The notes: a model not told the origin generated them from the letters alone. A stretch of 64,000 nucleotides of DNA from Treponema zioleckii (GCF_014737315.1 NZ_JPUF01000005.1:1-64000); one strand, 5' to 3'. Numbered from the stretch's first letter, positions 25,788 through 37,763 are shown. Program-made: numbers and translations.

Positions 25788-26873
25788 ATGGAAGCAATGT
25801 ACGCTAAACGATTTGAGAACGTTCGCAGCGAAATGAATAAACGGAAAATAGACGCACTTGTTGTTACAGACCCTTTTTCTATCTGGTATCTTTCGGGAAT
25901 TTGGAACGACCCGCATGAAAGAATGTACGTTCTTTTGATAGAAAAAAAATCGGTTGAATTTTTTGTGAACAAACTTTTTAACATTCCCAAAAATGAATTC
26001 AACGAACACTGGTTTTCCGACACGGACGATTATGTTGCAATGCTTTCGGAAGAACTGGGCAAGAGTGATGCGTGCACGGTGGGAATCGACAAAACTTGGT
26101 CGGCAAGATTTTTAATTCCGCTTACGGAAAAATGTCCGAAGTTAAAATTTGTTCTCGGAAGTGATTGCGTTGACAATTCGAGAGCCTGCAAGGATGACCA
26201 AGAAATCGCTTTTATGAAGGAAGCTTCAAGAATCAATGATATTTGCATCCAGCGGGGAATTGATTTTGTGCGTTCTGGCATGACAGAAAAAAAAGTTGCT
26301 GATTACATTGATGCGCAGTTTAAAATCGAAGGAGCTGAGTCACCGAGTTTTGAGACAATCGTTTCGTTCGGCGCGAATGCGGCAGACCCGCACCACTCCC
26401 CTGACGAAACAGTCGTAAAAGAAGGTGATTGCGTTTTGATTGATATGGGTTGCAAGAAAAATCGTTATTGCTCCGACATGACGCGAACGGTTTTCTTTAA
26501 GAAAGCCCCAGAAGAATACACGAAGATTCATGATTTGGTACGGACGGCAAATGAACGGGCTGAATCTCTCATAAAACCTGGAATTCCGATTTGCGAAATT
26601 GACAAGGCTGCCCGCGATGTGATTAGCGAGGCCGGCTACGGAGAATTTTTTACGCACAGGCTCGGTCATTTTATTGGACAGACTGACCATGAACAGGGGG
26701 ACGTAAGTTCCGCAAACAAAAATCTTACAAAAGAAGGCATGATTTTTAGTGTTGAACCAGGTGTTTATTTGCCCGGAAAATTCGGCGTTCGAATTGAAGA
26801 TTTGGTTTTGGTCACAAAAGATGGCTGTGAAGTTTTAAATCACGTGGACAAGCATTGGAAAGTTATCGGGTAA
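25788..26873 (+). CDS. M24-family Xaa-Pro peptidase
   Basis: About 361 aa from ATG 25788 (GGAGG upstream; an earlier in-frame start has no RBS). N-terminal creatinase-like domain (ALVVTDPFSIWYLSGIWND) and C-terminal pita-bread catalytic domain. Metal ligands are in place: first Asp in VLIDMGCKKNRYCSDMTRT (two Asp), His in HRLGHFIGQTDHEQ, Glu in FSVEPGVYLP and Glu in VRIEDLVLVT. Releases N-terminal residues before proline. The final GHFIGQTDHE differs slightly from the usual GHGIGLDxHE, so substrate may be unusual. Confidence 0.9.
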   Translation: MEAMYAKRFENVRSEMNKRKIDALVVTDPFSIWYLSGIWNDPHERMYVLLIEKKSVEFFVNKLFNIPKNEFNEHWFSDTDDYVAMLSEELGKSDACTVGIDKTWSARFLIPLTEKCPKLKFVLGSDCVDNSRACKDDQEIAFMKEASRINDICIQRGIDFVRSGMTEKKVADYIDAQFKIEGAESPSFETIVSFGANAADPHHSPDETVVKEGDCVLIDMGCKKNRYCSDMTRTVFFKKAPEEYTKIHDLVRTANERAESLIKPGIPICEIDKAARDVISEAGYGEFFTHRLGHFIGQTDHEQGDVSSANKNLTKEGMIFSVEPGVYLPGKFGVRIEDLVLVTKDGCEVLNHVDKHWKVIG

Positions 26874-26991
26874 ATTAACCGGAGCGATTGGAGCGATGAC
26901 GAAATAAATTCGGCATACATGCATTCGAATTTTTGTCATTTCACAAAATATTTTGGGTCATTTTGAACTTGATTCAGAACCTTGCATAAAA

Positions 26992-27021
26992 AAGGCTGGC
27001 TTCAAAACTGGAGTCAGCCTT
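26992..27021. terminator. Bidirectional terminator between convergent genes
   Basis: AAGGCTG and CAGCCTT enclose a further paired region (CTTCAAAACTGGAG-like), with A-run before and T-run after, so it serves both the peptidase gene (+) and the 5'-nucleotidase gene (-). Confidence 0.8.
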
Positions 27022-27027
27022 TTTTGC

Positions 27028-28779
27028 TTAGTTCAGCTTAACGTCTTTGATGTTAACTGATTTAATGTTTGGTGTGCGACCGTCTTCGCTGTACGGAATT
27101 GAAAGTTTTCCTTCGCGAATCATCTGGTAAACTTTCTCTGCTTCTGGCGGGAAGTTGTATCCTGTAATTTTCCAGTTGTTGTCACATTCAGGCTGGATAG
27201 TTCCTTTTTTCTGAATGTATGCAGAAATGATGTCGCGGAGAGCATCGTTTGACTGATAAACAACAGCGTCTGGAGATGAACTGATAAGTCCTGCTTTTGC
27301 AAGTCCGCCGTAACGGTAGTTGTTCATTGCAAGAATGAGCTGTTCGTCATCTTTTAAAGGTGCGCCCTTGTACATTACGTTCTTGATTCGGCTTCCAGCT
27401 GACTGGCTAATGTCAATTTCGTAGTCAACTCCCTGGAACATGTCATACATGTAAAGTCTAATAGAAGGATTAAAGCTGATTGTAACATCTCCCTCAACGA
27501 ATTGGTTAAAGAAGTTTCCAGCCTGCTCTTCCATTACGGCTTTGAGCTGTTTTCCAGTTACTTTTACGCCAAAGAGCGTATTGTCGTACTTGTAGATTTT
27601 TACACCATCGCGTTTTCTAAAATCACCTTTTGTAAGATTGCTTGTCTCGTCAAAGAGAGCTGTACATGCAACATCTGCTTTTACAGTCTCAAGCTGAACT
27701 TTGTTGATAAGGTCAATCATTGCAGTGTCCTGAAGAGCCGCTGTAGGGATTCCCTTGATTCCGTTCCAATACAATGCTGGAAGGAAGTCGGCTCCAACTT
27801 TTCCTACCGGTGTGTTAGCAATTTTGCGACTAGCCTCGTGCGTTTTTTCGTTGAATTTAAGGATTTCAGCATCCGGTTCAACATTTGCGCCCTTAACTTT
27901 GAGCATTTCGCCTTTTCGCTCTGTAAGAACCCATTTTCCGTCCTTTTTCTCAAAAGTAAACGTTGCTTTTGCAACATCGCTTCCTTTTGAACCTGGCTCA
28001 AGAATAAGAGCACCGTTAGACGCTGTTTTGTTGATTACAGAGTGTGCGTGACCAATAAAGAATGCGGCGATTTTGTCTCCGTATTTTTCAGCGATTGGCT
28101 CCATTCCTGTAGAACCATACTCACCGTCTGCACCGTAATGAGAAACAATCATAATTGCGTCGGCTTTGCCTTCAAGTTCTTTGAGAACTGTTTCCATTTC
28201 ATCAACTGGCTGTGTAAAATGAAGTCCTTTAAAGTGACTTGGGTCAGCTGCTTCCCACTGGTCGATATGCGGAGCTGTAAGTCCTACGAGAGCGATTTTT
28301 ACGCCGTTAACTTCTTTAATCAAGTATGGTTTGAGCCATCTCTTGTTCTTCTTTGTGTAGATGTTTGCGCCGATTGTTGGTGCTTTAAAAGTCTTGAGCG
28401 TTTTCTGAAGGTTTTTGAACTCAAAGTTGAATTCGTGGTTTCCGAGAACGTGAAGGTCGTAATTCATCAAGTTCATCGCTCCGACCATCGGTGTTACTTT
28501 CTGGTTTCGGAATTCCTGAATAAGGTTGTCCTGAAGGTTGTCTCCGCAGTCAACGAGCAAAAGAGTCGGGTCTTTCTGTCGTTCCTGTTTGATTACTGTA
28601 GCAACTTTTGCAAGTCCGTTGTCTGCCGCAGTGTCTGTTGCATAATCCCACGGAGCGATTGCTCCATGAATGTCGCTTGTCTCAAGTATTGTGACGGTTG
28701 CTTTTTCCTGTGCAAAAGCAAAAGATGCCATCATTGCAATGGAAAGTCCCAATACTGATTTTAAAAGAGTTTTTTTCAT
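27028..28779 (-). CDS. Periplasmic 5'-nucleotidase / 2',3'-cyclic phosphodiesterase (UshA/CpdB family)
   Basis: 583 aa with signal peptide (LGLSIAMMASFAFAQ). Metallophosphoesterase motifs in order: ETSDIHGAIAP, LLVDCGDNLQDN, LGNHEFNFEF, MIVSHYGADGEYG and FFIGHAHSVI, all dimetal ligands present. The second half (about 330-540) is the 5_nucleotid_C substrate domain, with NYRYGGLAKAG. It dephosphorylates extracellular nucleotides so that nucleosides can be imported. Monocistronic, with its own terminator. Choice between 5'-nucleotidase and cyclic phosphodiesterase is not certain. Confidence 0.9.
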   Translation of the reverse strand: MKKTLLKSVLGLSIAMMASFAFAQEKATVTILETSDIHGAIAPWDYATDTAADNGLAKVATVIKQERQKDPTLLLVDCGDNLQDNLIQEFRNQKVTPMVGAMNLMNYDLHVLGNHEFNFEFKNLQKTLKTFKAPTIGANIYTKKNKRWLKPYLIKEVNGVKIALVGLTAPHIDQWEAADPSHFKGLHFTQPVDEMETVLKELEGKADAIMIVSHYGADGEYGSTGMEPIAEKYGDKIAAFFIGHAHSVINKTASNGALILEPGSKGSDVAKATFTFEKKDGKWVLTERKGEMLKVKGANVEPDAEILKFNEKTHEASRKIANTPVGKVGADFLPALYWNGIKGIPTAALQDTAMIDLINKVQLETVKADVACTALFDETSNLTKGDFRKRDGVKIYKYDNTLFGVKVTGKQLKAVMEEQAGNFFNQFVEGDVTISFNPSIRLYMYDMFQGVDYEIDISQSAGSRIKNVMYKGAPLKDDEQLILAMNNYRYGGLAKAGLISSSPDAVVYQSNDALRDIISAYIQKKGTIQPECDNNWKITGYNFPPEAEKVYQMIREGKLSIPYSEDGRTPNIKSVNIKDVKLN

Positions 28780-28855
28780 TTAAAATCTCCTCATAAATTT
28801 TCTTACCTACTAGCATACAACAAAATTTATGAGTTGTCATATCCACCGCAAGTGT

Positions 28856-31021
28856 TTATAAAATCGAAAATATTACAATTATGCAGGCAACTCCGCCAGA
28901 AACTTTGTTCACGGCGATTTTTCGGACAAAGGAATTAATCAAAATCTCTCCGCCTATACTTTCTTCCTTGCTGTTAGTGATTGCCTCCCATTTTCCAGAG
29001 TTTATGCATTTTTCAACACATTCGCAAAAGTGTTTTTCTGGACTCTTGTTTAGAACGATTTCACGCTTAAAAATCGAGTCGTTGTCAATAAAATTCGTTC
29101 GCACAAGAAAATCCACGTAATTTTTGTTGTAGCGAAGCAAATAATACTCACCGTTACGATATTCAAAAATTCCCATCGGAAGGCCATTAAAATAATCATT
29201 TGTATTGCACTGAACTTCGTTGTAAATCGAAGGGTCATTAAGATTCACTTTGCTTATGCGCTCGTAATAATCACGGGAGTCTTCAGGCTCAAAACCAATT
29301 CCAACGCCAATTCGGTAGCGCTCAAGAATTATTGAGAGAGGATTCGGCTTGCTAAAATAATATCCCTGAATTTTGTCGCAACCAATATCGCGGAGGAACC
29401 TAAACTGCTCTTCCGTTTCAACGCCTTCCACAAGCGTGTCGATTCCAAGCTTATTTGCCATTTGAACAAGTTCGGTAAGAATAATGTGACTTTTCTTTGA
29501 CTTTTCAAAATCCCGCATAAATTTCATGTCGAATTTTATCAAATCAAAATTGAATTCCTGCAAAATATTCAAAGAAGAATATCCGCTTCCAAAATCATCC
29601 ATCCAGACTTTGAATCCTTTTGAATGGAAAGACTGAATCTGAGATTTTATGAACTCAATGTCAATTCCCACTACGCCCTCTGTAATCTCGACAATAAGCA
29701 TGTCCCTGGAAAAACCTGACGCATCAACTTTTTTACAGATTTCGTTTACAACGTCGCACATTTCAAAATCAGAGCGCGACAAATTTATAGAAACTGGAGC
29801 GACTTGAATTCCGTCGTCTTTTTTGCGCTTCAAGTCTTCTAGAATTCTGTCAACCATGTATAAATCAAGCTTGTAAATGAGTTTTGTCTCTTCGAGAATC
29901 GGCACAAAATCTTTTGGCATAATCACGCCACGGTGCGGGTCAATCCAGCGGGCAAGGGACTCTTCGTTGCACACACGACGGTTCACTCCGCGCACAATCG
30001 GCTGGTAAAACGCGTGAATCCAATTTTCTTCGAGCGCACGGTCAAAATTGTGAAGAATATATTCCCGGTTCAAAGAATCGATTCTAAGCTGCTCACTGTA
30101 ATAGAAGAATTTTGATTCAAAAACGTGTTTATCCTGGTCGCAGGCAATTTTTGCACGGTCGCACGCCGTACTTGCATCAATTTTTTCAAACTGGTCAAGG
30201 TAAACTCCAACTCGCACAGGAAGATTTTTTCCGTTATTAACAGTTTTAAGTTCTTCTAAAATGACTTTGAGCTTAACTTCGAGATTTTCGGATTCAACAA
30301 AGGCCGCAAAATGGTCTTGCCCCAACCGGCTACAATTTTTTTTGCTGTAATGCTTTGCCAAAACTTCTGCCACTGCGCAAAGGAGTTTGTCCCCTTCCCT
30401 AAGCCCGTTCGCTTCGTTAAACGACTTCATTCCAGAAAGGTCAAAATAAAGAAATGCGGTGGTCTTTCCGGTCATGGAAATTTGTTTTTTTCCAAATTCC
30501 GCAAGACGAAGAAAATAAAACATGTTCGGAAGGTTCGTAAGCGAATCGTAATAATTTCCGCGAATCATGCTTTCTTCGTTGAGCATTCCTGAAATTTTGT
30601 TCGAAAGTTTTTGCTCTATGAGCCCGTTGTTTTCGCGAATATCTTCTTTTACGTACCAGATTACCGCAAGATTTACCTCGTCATCAGCAGAAAAACATCT
30701 TCCGTGGGCGTGCATCACGCTGTAACCATCTTCGCAAGGAATTTTGTAGCGGTACACGGCATCGTATTCACCGCCCTGCGTGGTAAAATTGTACAGAAGG
30801 CTCGCCACCCGAACAACATCGTCTGGATGAAAATTCAGGAACTTATTGTCAATGGAAAGTGCCATTAATTCCCGGCGCGACATTCGCATGAGCCTGCAAA
30901 GTCCGTCAGAAATCGTGAGCGTAAATAATTTTTGATTTTTGACTTGATAGATGATAAAAGGAATGCACGAAGCTTCAATCATATCAAGATTTTCATCACT
31001 GAATTTGAATCCTTTTTCCAT
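28856..31021 (-). CDS. GGDEF-EAL protein, probable c-di-GMP phosphodiesterase
   Basis: 721 aa. Residues about 10-135 resemble a PAS sensor. The GGDEF domain (about 155-300) is degenerate: the signature is RLGQDHF, so cyclase activity is unlikely. The EAL domain (about 315-555) keeps the catalytic set: ESLARW, NLSRSDF, VEITEG, DDFGSGYSS, IKFD, EGVETEEQ and QGYYFSKP. A C-terminal region (about 600-700) looks like a further PAS and ends hydrophobic. No membrane segment at the N-terminus, so cytoplasmic. Likely lowers c-di-GMP, with GGDEF acting as a GTP sensor (family knowledge). Confidence 0.9.
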   Translation of the reverse strand: MEKGFKFSDENLDMIEASCIPFIIYQVKNQKLFTLTISDGLCRLMRMSRRELMALSIDNKFLNFHPDDVVRVASLLYNFTTQGGEYDAVYRYKIPCEDGYSVMHAHGRCFSADDEVNLAVIWYVKEDIRENNGLIEQKLSNKISGMLNEESMIRGNYYDSLTNLPNMFYFLRLAEFGKKQISMTGKTTAFLYFDLSGMKSFNEANGLREGDKLLCAVAEVLAKHYSKKNCSRLGQDHFAAFVESENLEVKLKVILEELKTVNNGKNLPVRVGVYLDQFEKIDASTACDRAKIACDQDKHVFESKFFYYSEQLRIDSLNREYILHNFDRALEENWIHAFYQPIVRGVNRRVCNEESLARWIDPHRGVIMPKDFVPILEETKLIYKLDLYMVDRILEDLKRKKDDGIQVAPVSINLSRSDFEMCDVVNEICKKVDASGFSRDMLIVEITEGVVGIDIEFIKSQIQSFHSKGFKVWMDDFGSGYSSLNILQEFNFDLIKFDMKFMRDFEKSKKSHIILTELVQMANKLGIDTLVEGVETEEQFRFLRDIGCDKIQGYYFSKPNPLSIILERYRIGVGIGFEPEDSRDYYERISKVNLNDPSIYNEVQCNTNDYFNGLPMGIFEYRNGEYYLLRYNKNYVDFLVRTNFIDNDSIFKREIVLNKSPEKHFCECVEKCINSGKWEAITNSKEESIGGEILINSFVRKIAVNKVSGGVACIIVIFSIL

Positions 31022-31140
31022 AATTTAAATTCCTTTTTTTAATTTGCTTTACACAATCTTAAAATTACTTTTAAATTATAGCACCATATTTTGAATCTGC
31101 AAGTTTTTCAGTTGGTGGTTTCGACGCTGCTCAACCACCG

Positions 31141-34100
31141 TTACATTTGAGACGCAAAGAATACCGAAACTTCCGAAAGGATTCGTTTTATTTCCTTGTC
31201 ATGTTTTTCGGCAAAGTTGCACGCCCCAATATAGCCAATTATCTCGCCGTCTTTTTTAAGCGGAACCTGCACGACATTTCTTATTCCTGTGCTGATTATG
31301 AATTCATAAAGTTCTGAATCAGCTTTTTTTATTGATTCAAGGCTTTCAAAAGTAAAATCTTTTTTTTGCCCCTCAGGTAAATCATCATGTTTGAGAGCGC
31401 GCAAATATGAACGTGCGATATTCTGGAATTTTTTTCGGCACGAAGGAATTCCGTTCATATTCCATTCATATTTTGTGCTGAAAGTTTTTTCGTCCACAGA
31501 AAGAATATAAATGTGCTCAGCCTGAATAACAGAGCTAAGTTCTTTGAGCGAAGAATTTATCGTTTCACCGCTGTTCTGATTGAGCAAGAATTTTTTTGCA
31601 ATTCTAATAATCGTATCGGCAACAGCTTTTTGGTTTTTCTGCCTAGAAAGTTCATTGTGAACAGAATCAATATTTACGAGCGTAATTGAACAGTAGCCAT
31701 AAACATCAAGAGGCGTAAGGAAAGATTCAATCCAGCAGCCGAGCATGTCATGGAACTTATTTTCGTGAATTTGTTTTTTTTGTTTCGACAACGGCATAAA
31801 AATCCACAATCCATTGCGGGTCGGGATTGAGGAAAATATCGTAATACCGTTTACCTTCAAGTTCATCTTTTGTTTTTTTGTAGGAAGTTGCAATATTCTT
31901 CGTTTACAAAAACGTACTCAAAATCCACAGGTCTATGAGTTTCGCTGTCAAAAATCAATTTTACGACTGCATACGGAATCGGGAGTTTTCTGTAACTTTC
32001 AAGCTCCAAAAGTTCTGAATGATTCAGGAAGTCAGGCTCGGTTACAGAAAGATTTCTAAGTTCATTTGCTGTTTTTCGGAGTCGCTCAATAAAATCCTTT
32101 TCGTGAACTTTTTCCCGCAAAAACTGGAGTTCATTTCGGTAGCCGATGTGTCGGGCCGAAATTTCAAGCAGTTTCCGAGTGTCTGCAGTATTTGACGTAT
32201 CGTAATTATCGACTCCCAAAAATCCAGCGAGTTTTCCGTTCATAAAAATTGGAGTTTCAATAACTCTGTTGACATTTGATATTTTTAGCAAATCGTATCG
32301 TTCAGGAGTGTCGGAATTATAAAGTTCAATGTCATCAACAACCGAACTTATCCAATTTTCTGGCGAGGCTGTAAAATTCTTTAAGTAGTCGTTAATCGGA
32401 AGATTCTGCCACTTGTCAATAACCTCCTCCACGCCAGCGTTACACCACTCAAATGTGTTACTGATTGTTTCTCCCGAAATGCTCATAATAAAAACGCGGT
32501 CGCAATTTACAGCTTCGCCGATTGTTTTTAGAGCCTCGTTCATTATTTTTGCGTAATCTACCGGGCTAGAAAGAAGGGCTGCGACTTTCATACAGAGTCC
32601 GTCAATTTTAATAGCCTTTATTGCGGTTGCCCGCGACTGCGAAAGCATTCTATTCTCTTCGTCTTTTTTTTGCTGAATCAGACTCATTGAAATCATGTGA
32701 GCGGCCGCCTGCATGATTTTTTGAGCGTCCACCGGTGCCGTCGTTGAATAATTATCCACACCAACGTAACCCATCAACTTGCCATCGCAAAAAAATGGCA
32801 TTGCCAAAAATCGGTCGATGCAACGTGATTTAAAATAATTATAAGCGCTCGGATATTCAAATTTTAGCAATGCGACATCTTCAAAGCTTACGCAATTTTC
32901 TTTTTCAAAAAGCCGTTCCCAGCCAGCAATGTATCTGTAACTCAAATTCTTTCGGTTATCCGCTTCTGGAGAAACCCCTTCCCTGCACCATTCAAACGAA
33001 CTCGTAAAAATTCGTCGGTCTGTTTCAAAAATGTAAACTCTGTCTGCATTCAAGAGCGTACCAATTTCTAAGAGAGCCTTGTTGATGGCAATTTTACCAT
33101 TTTTCTCTTTAATAAAAATCTGCGAAAGAAAAAGCATTGCATCTGCGGTTGTATGGCCAATCATGTTTTCTTTATACTTCTGGCGCTCATCATCAATAAC
33201 GTCGAATATCAAGGAACATGTGCCATTAAAAGAAGCCGGAGCGGACGTAAATTTTACCCAATGATGAAGGACTGCGCTGTAAAGCTTGCCAGAAACATAT
33301 TCGCCTTTGGTTGCGCTGTAAACGTATTCGAGCCATTTTTTGTCGTTTCGCGGAAAAAGCGAATAATAATTTTTGCCAATCAAACTGTCCCGCGAATGTG
33401 CGCTAAGTTCGCAATATTTTTGATTTACAAAAAGATAGCGGATATCAACTGGGTTTTCGTTATTTTCGTCCATCACGATTTTTACTACGACTAACGGAAC
33501 TGGAATGTCATTGTATACGTCCAGAAAAATGTCTTTTTCTTCAATTAGCCAGTTGTTATCTTCATCTTCGTTTTTTATTAGAGTCTTTCGTTTGTAAGCT
33601 AAATCAATTACTTTTAAAACCGTATCTCTTTCGGAACCTCTGGCAATTCCACATTCCACTTTTAAATTGCAAGTTGAATAGTCATTTTTTGAAAATTCCT
33701 CAATTTTTCTTTCAAACCCCTTCACCATTTTGTCTACGGCGAGTCTTTCGGTTTTTCGGTAGGACAAGAGCAAAATTAGGCTTTTGTAGCTTCGGGCAAT
33801 CGTTGCTTTGCTGCCAAAAGATTCTTTTATCAAATCCGCAATTTTTAAAATCAACTGGTTTGTAAGCGTGTCGTCTTGCGAAGTCTCAAGATTTTCAAAT
33901 CCGTTTATGCGCAAAAGAATAAACGCGTAATCTTCGGCGTTTTTTCTAAAATTATCGTCAAAGTCTGAAAGGCATAAAAACATGCCCTGAAAATTCAAAA
34001 ATCCAGTCAATGAATCTTTGTAGTCTTTTTTTTCTTACATCGACTATTCGTTTTTCGTCGATTTCAGAATCAAAAAAATATCCCATGAGGCCGACAATTT

Positions 34101-36909
34101 TTCCGTCATGGTAAATAGGGAATTTTGTGGCTTGAATGTCGTGCGGAAGTCCGTTAATAATATTTTTTCCGCTTGCATTCTGAATCATAATGCCCTTTTC
34201 AAGAACATCCATCTCATCTTTTTTGAAAGGGCTGTCGTCTATGTGCCAGCCAATTTCTTCGTCAGTTTTTCCGATGATTGTCTTGGAGCTACGCATTCCG
34301 TAATAATTCAGGAAAGCGCGACTTGCTCCCAAAAATCGCCTGTTTTTGTCTTTCCAAAAAAACTTTATGTCCGATTCAAAAACGGCAGAATTCCAAAAAT
34401 CAACTGTCGAAGCAGATTTGGAATCGCTCAAGATATTGTTCAAGCTCACCAATCGGTCAACGAGAATTTTTTTGTCTTTTTGGTCTTCAAGCAAGCTTGG
34501 TTTTATGCAGACGAGCAATTTTTCGCCGTCCGTGTCTGGAATCGAAATGATTAGAAACGAAGTCCACTCGTAGCTTCCGTTGTCTTTTTTTACCGGGAAA
34601 AGATCGCTAAAACTTCCCCGCTCGTTCAGTTTGAACATTTCTGCGATATATTTGCGATTCATCAGTTTTCGGAATCGTTCCAAATCATCCACGTGAATAT
34701 AGCGCACATTGTAGTGAGCGTAAAAATCTTTTAGACCATAAATAACATCGCCTTCGTTTTCGTTAGGAAGATTGCTCACAATAACGGTGCGAGAATCTTC
34801 CTTAAAATCTATAAGATAAATGCTTTCGTAAATCGCCATAATATTGCGCATTACGATGTCGAGCTGGCGAGAATTTTGCTGTTCTTCATAAATGGAACCG
34901 TCGATTGTGGCCGAAAGCATGTTGCCTTGTCTTGAAGAAGCGACCGAAGCAAACATAAAACGGAAATATCGGTTGTTCACCACAAATGTCATTATTTCAC
35001 GATTGCCAGAACTTATAGTTTTTTCTGCAAGCGCACGGAATTTTCGGCCCAAAACTGAATTCAACTGATTCATGTACGATTCAAAAATGAATTCGTCGCC
35101 AATATTCGCATGGGCAATTTCTTCTATATATTTGTTGTTTCTAAAAATTGTCGTGAACCGCTTTCCGTCGTAAAAAAAGAGTGCAAAAGGTCGTTTTGAA
35201 ACAAAATCGATAAGTCCAGTCTTTTGATAGAACGATGCGGTTTCCAGTGTTTCAAAATTGATTCCAGTGCGTTTGAGATGGTCAAGCTGCTCGGTAATTG
35301 CATCGGGTTTTCCGTAGTAATATCCCTGAATTCTTTCGCAGCCAATGCTCTTCAAAAAATCAATATGCTCTTCGGTCTCAACGCCTTCTGCCAACGTGTG
35401 GATTCCGAGAGCCTTCGCCATTTTTACGGCCATCGTAACGATTTTTCGGGAACGCTCGTTAAAATCACGAAGGAAAGCCATGTCGATTTTAATTTCATCA
35501 AAATCAAAATCTTTGAGAACGTTCAGAGACGAGTATCCGCTTCCAAAATCGTCCATCCACACTTCAAAACCAGCCGCATGGAAGCGGTCGATTGCATGGC
35601 GAATTACGTCCTGATTACTCATAAGAGAACTTTCGGTAATTTCTATGGCAATTAGGCCTCTCTTTACTCCATGAATGTCACAAGCAGAGGAAATTATTTT
35701 AACCGGGTCACAGTAGTCAAAATCGGAGCGCGAAATATTCACGGAAATCGGAACTACAGGAAGACCTTCTTTTATACGATGCTGCAGCATTGTAAGAACG
35801 CGCTCAACGATATACATGTCGAGTTTGTAGGAAAGCCCATTTTCTTCGAGAATCGGAATAAAATCTGCCGGCGAAATGAGTCCGTGCTCAGGGTCGCGCC
35901 AGCGTGCAAGTGCTTCAAGATTACAGAGCCGACCGTTTAAAGTGCGCACAACGGGCTGATAATACGGCTCAACCCACCGCTCATTAATCGCCTGATGAAT
36001 GTGCGAGATGATATATTCCTTTTTCCAAAGGATTTTTGACATTTTTTCGTTGAACCAGGCATAATCGGATTCCTGAGTGCCTTTAAGCGTATCGGCAGCG
36101 GCTTTTGCCCGGTTACAAACCACATCAACGGAAATATCCGAGGGGAATTCGGCAATTCCCATTCTGAGCGGAAGGTTTCGCGGATTTGACTCAGAAACAT
36201 TCAAATCAATAATAACGTTATTTAAGAGTCCTTCCACATCTTTTGAGTCGCAGAACCCATAAAAGTGGTCTTCGCCGAATCTTGAACACCTCTCGCTTCC
36301 AAGATGTTTTTTTAAGATGTGAGCAAAATTTAAAAGATGATTGTCGCCTTCTTCAACTCCGTACCGATTGTTAAAAGTCTTCATGCCCGTAAAATCAAAT
36401 GCAATAATTACGGGCGTTCCGCCATCTTCAATTATTTTGTAAGCGCCTTGCTTAACGAGTTCTATAAAATACCAGCGCAACGGAAGGCCAGTCAGAAGGT
36501 CAAGTTTAATTTTTAAAAACGAAATGAAAACATAAAAAAGTGGGCCTTCATCCTCGTCAAAGCAAAGTTTTCCGAAGTCCTGAACGTATTTGAGTTTTCC
36601 AGAACGGGTCATAATACGGTAATGAGCGTTGTCGTAAAAATTTTGGTCCAGCTTGTGCTGCAATTTTATGCTGGATTCCACAGATTTTAAATCTTCAGAA
36701 TAAACAACGCCTTTAAAAGTTCCGCCTGTAAGTTCAAGAAACTGCTCTTCGGTTTCGCATTCAAAAATTTCAAGGAGAGATGGATTTGCATAGAGAATTT
36801 CTTCTGTGTCGTCAGCGCGATAAATCAAAAAACCGCCGGGCATAAAAGAAAATCCGTTTTGAATATATTTTTTGTTAAAGTCACTTTTCGTAAAGGTCTG
36901 AACGCTCAT
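31141..36909 (-). pseudogene. Giant PAS-GGDEF-EAL-PAS-GGDEF-PAS-GAF-GAF-PAS-GAF signalling protein, three frameshifts
   Basis: Three overlapping open frames (36909-33958, 34010-31863, 31893-31141) read as one gene of about 1,920 codons. First part: PAS, degenerate GGDEF (RFGEDHF), EAL with full catalytic set (ALARW, NISRSDF, DDFGSGYSS, EGVETEEH, QGYYYGKP), then PAS-like domains. It crosses a run of eight T at 34026-34033; seven restores a second GGDEF-type start, KDSLTGFLNFQG. Then PAS and two GAFs (FEWCREGVSPE; FEWCNAGVEEV). Runs at 31873-31879 and 31774-31781 each carry one base too many; correcting them joins a last PAS (ELEGKRYYDIFLNPDPQW) to a final GAF. Likely c-di-GMP phosphodiesterase if intact. 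Confidence 0.8.
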
Positions 36910-37060
36910 AAAAGACGCTCCTGAAAATAAAACATTTTCTAATTCAATGTTTATTCTATCACGATTTTTCCGAATTTAAAAATTATTCTTAATCTTTTAT
37001 GAATTTTTTATGAAAAAACTCTCATTTTTCTCTTGAGAAATTTATTTCGCCAATGCCCGT

Positions 37061-37330
37061 CAGAGATTCCGAAACCAGTTCGGAATGACAAGTTTTTTTT
37101 CATCGGAATGACGAGTTCTTTCGTCACTGGAATGGCCAGTTTTTTGTCACCTCGAGCGCAGTCGAGAGGTCTACAAGAGATAGTTTTCTCCATTCCGCTA
37201 TTGTTCAGGAACAGTAGATGTCTCGACTTCGCTCGACATGACAGAGCGGGACGCTCACATGACAGACTAGTACGCTCGCATGACAGAGTGGAACGCTCAG
37301 TATGACCAGTCACAAGTTTTCAGTTCTTTC
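37061..37330. repeat. Long palindrome-rich dispersed repeat, copy A
   Basis: Starts CAGAGATTCCGAAA and ends near CAGTCACAAGTTTTCAG. Contains short palindromes such as CTCGAGCGCAGTCGAG and repeated GGAATGAC and CATGACAG units. Copies B and C (37331 and 38737) share the same order of segments. No coding potential supported. The 36910-37060 stretch before it holds only AT-rich sequence. Confidence 0.8.
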
Positions 37331-37710
37331 GTGCGCATCATGCTTAACTCGTTTCAGCATCCGTGCCCACATCGAGTGCAGAGATTCCGAAATAAATTCG
37401 GAATGACAAGTTTTTCATCGGAATGACAAATTCTTTCGCCGCCAGAATGACGATTTTTTTGCAGCGGAATGACGAGTTCTTTCGTCACTGGAATGGCTGT
37501 TTTTTGTCACCTCGAGCGTAGTCGAGAGGTCTACAACCGATAGATTTCTCCACTCCGCTATTGTCTGGAAACAGCAGATGTCTCGACTTCGCTCGACATG
37601 ACAGACTGGGACGCTCACATAACAGACTAGTTCGCTTGACATGACAGACTAGGACGCTCGCATGACAGAGTGGAACGCTCAGTATGACCAGTCACAAGTT
37701 TTCAGTTTTG
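37331..37710. repeat. Long palindrome-rich dispersed repeat, copy B
   Basis: Begins with the TTTCAGCATCCGTGCCCACA segment shared with copy C, then GAGATTCCGAAATAAATTCG and the same series of modules as copy A, ending in CAGTCACAAGTTTTCAG. Differs from A by extra GGAATGAC units and an extra GACAGACTAG unit. Confidence 0.8.
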
Positions 37711-37763
37711 GAATGATAATTTAAAAACGGACTCACCAAAGGGAACAACGCATGGGTTTGAAA

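Noticed and set aside
31141-31893. Stand-alone 250-aa GAF protein
   Set aside because: Start lies inside the preceding PAS domain in another frame and has no RBS; two one-base corrections fuse it to the upstream gene.
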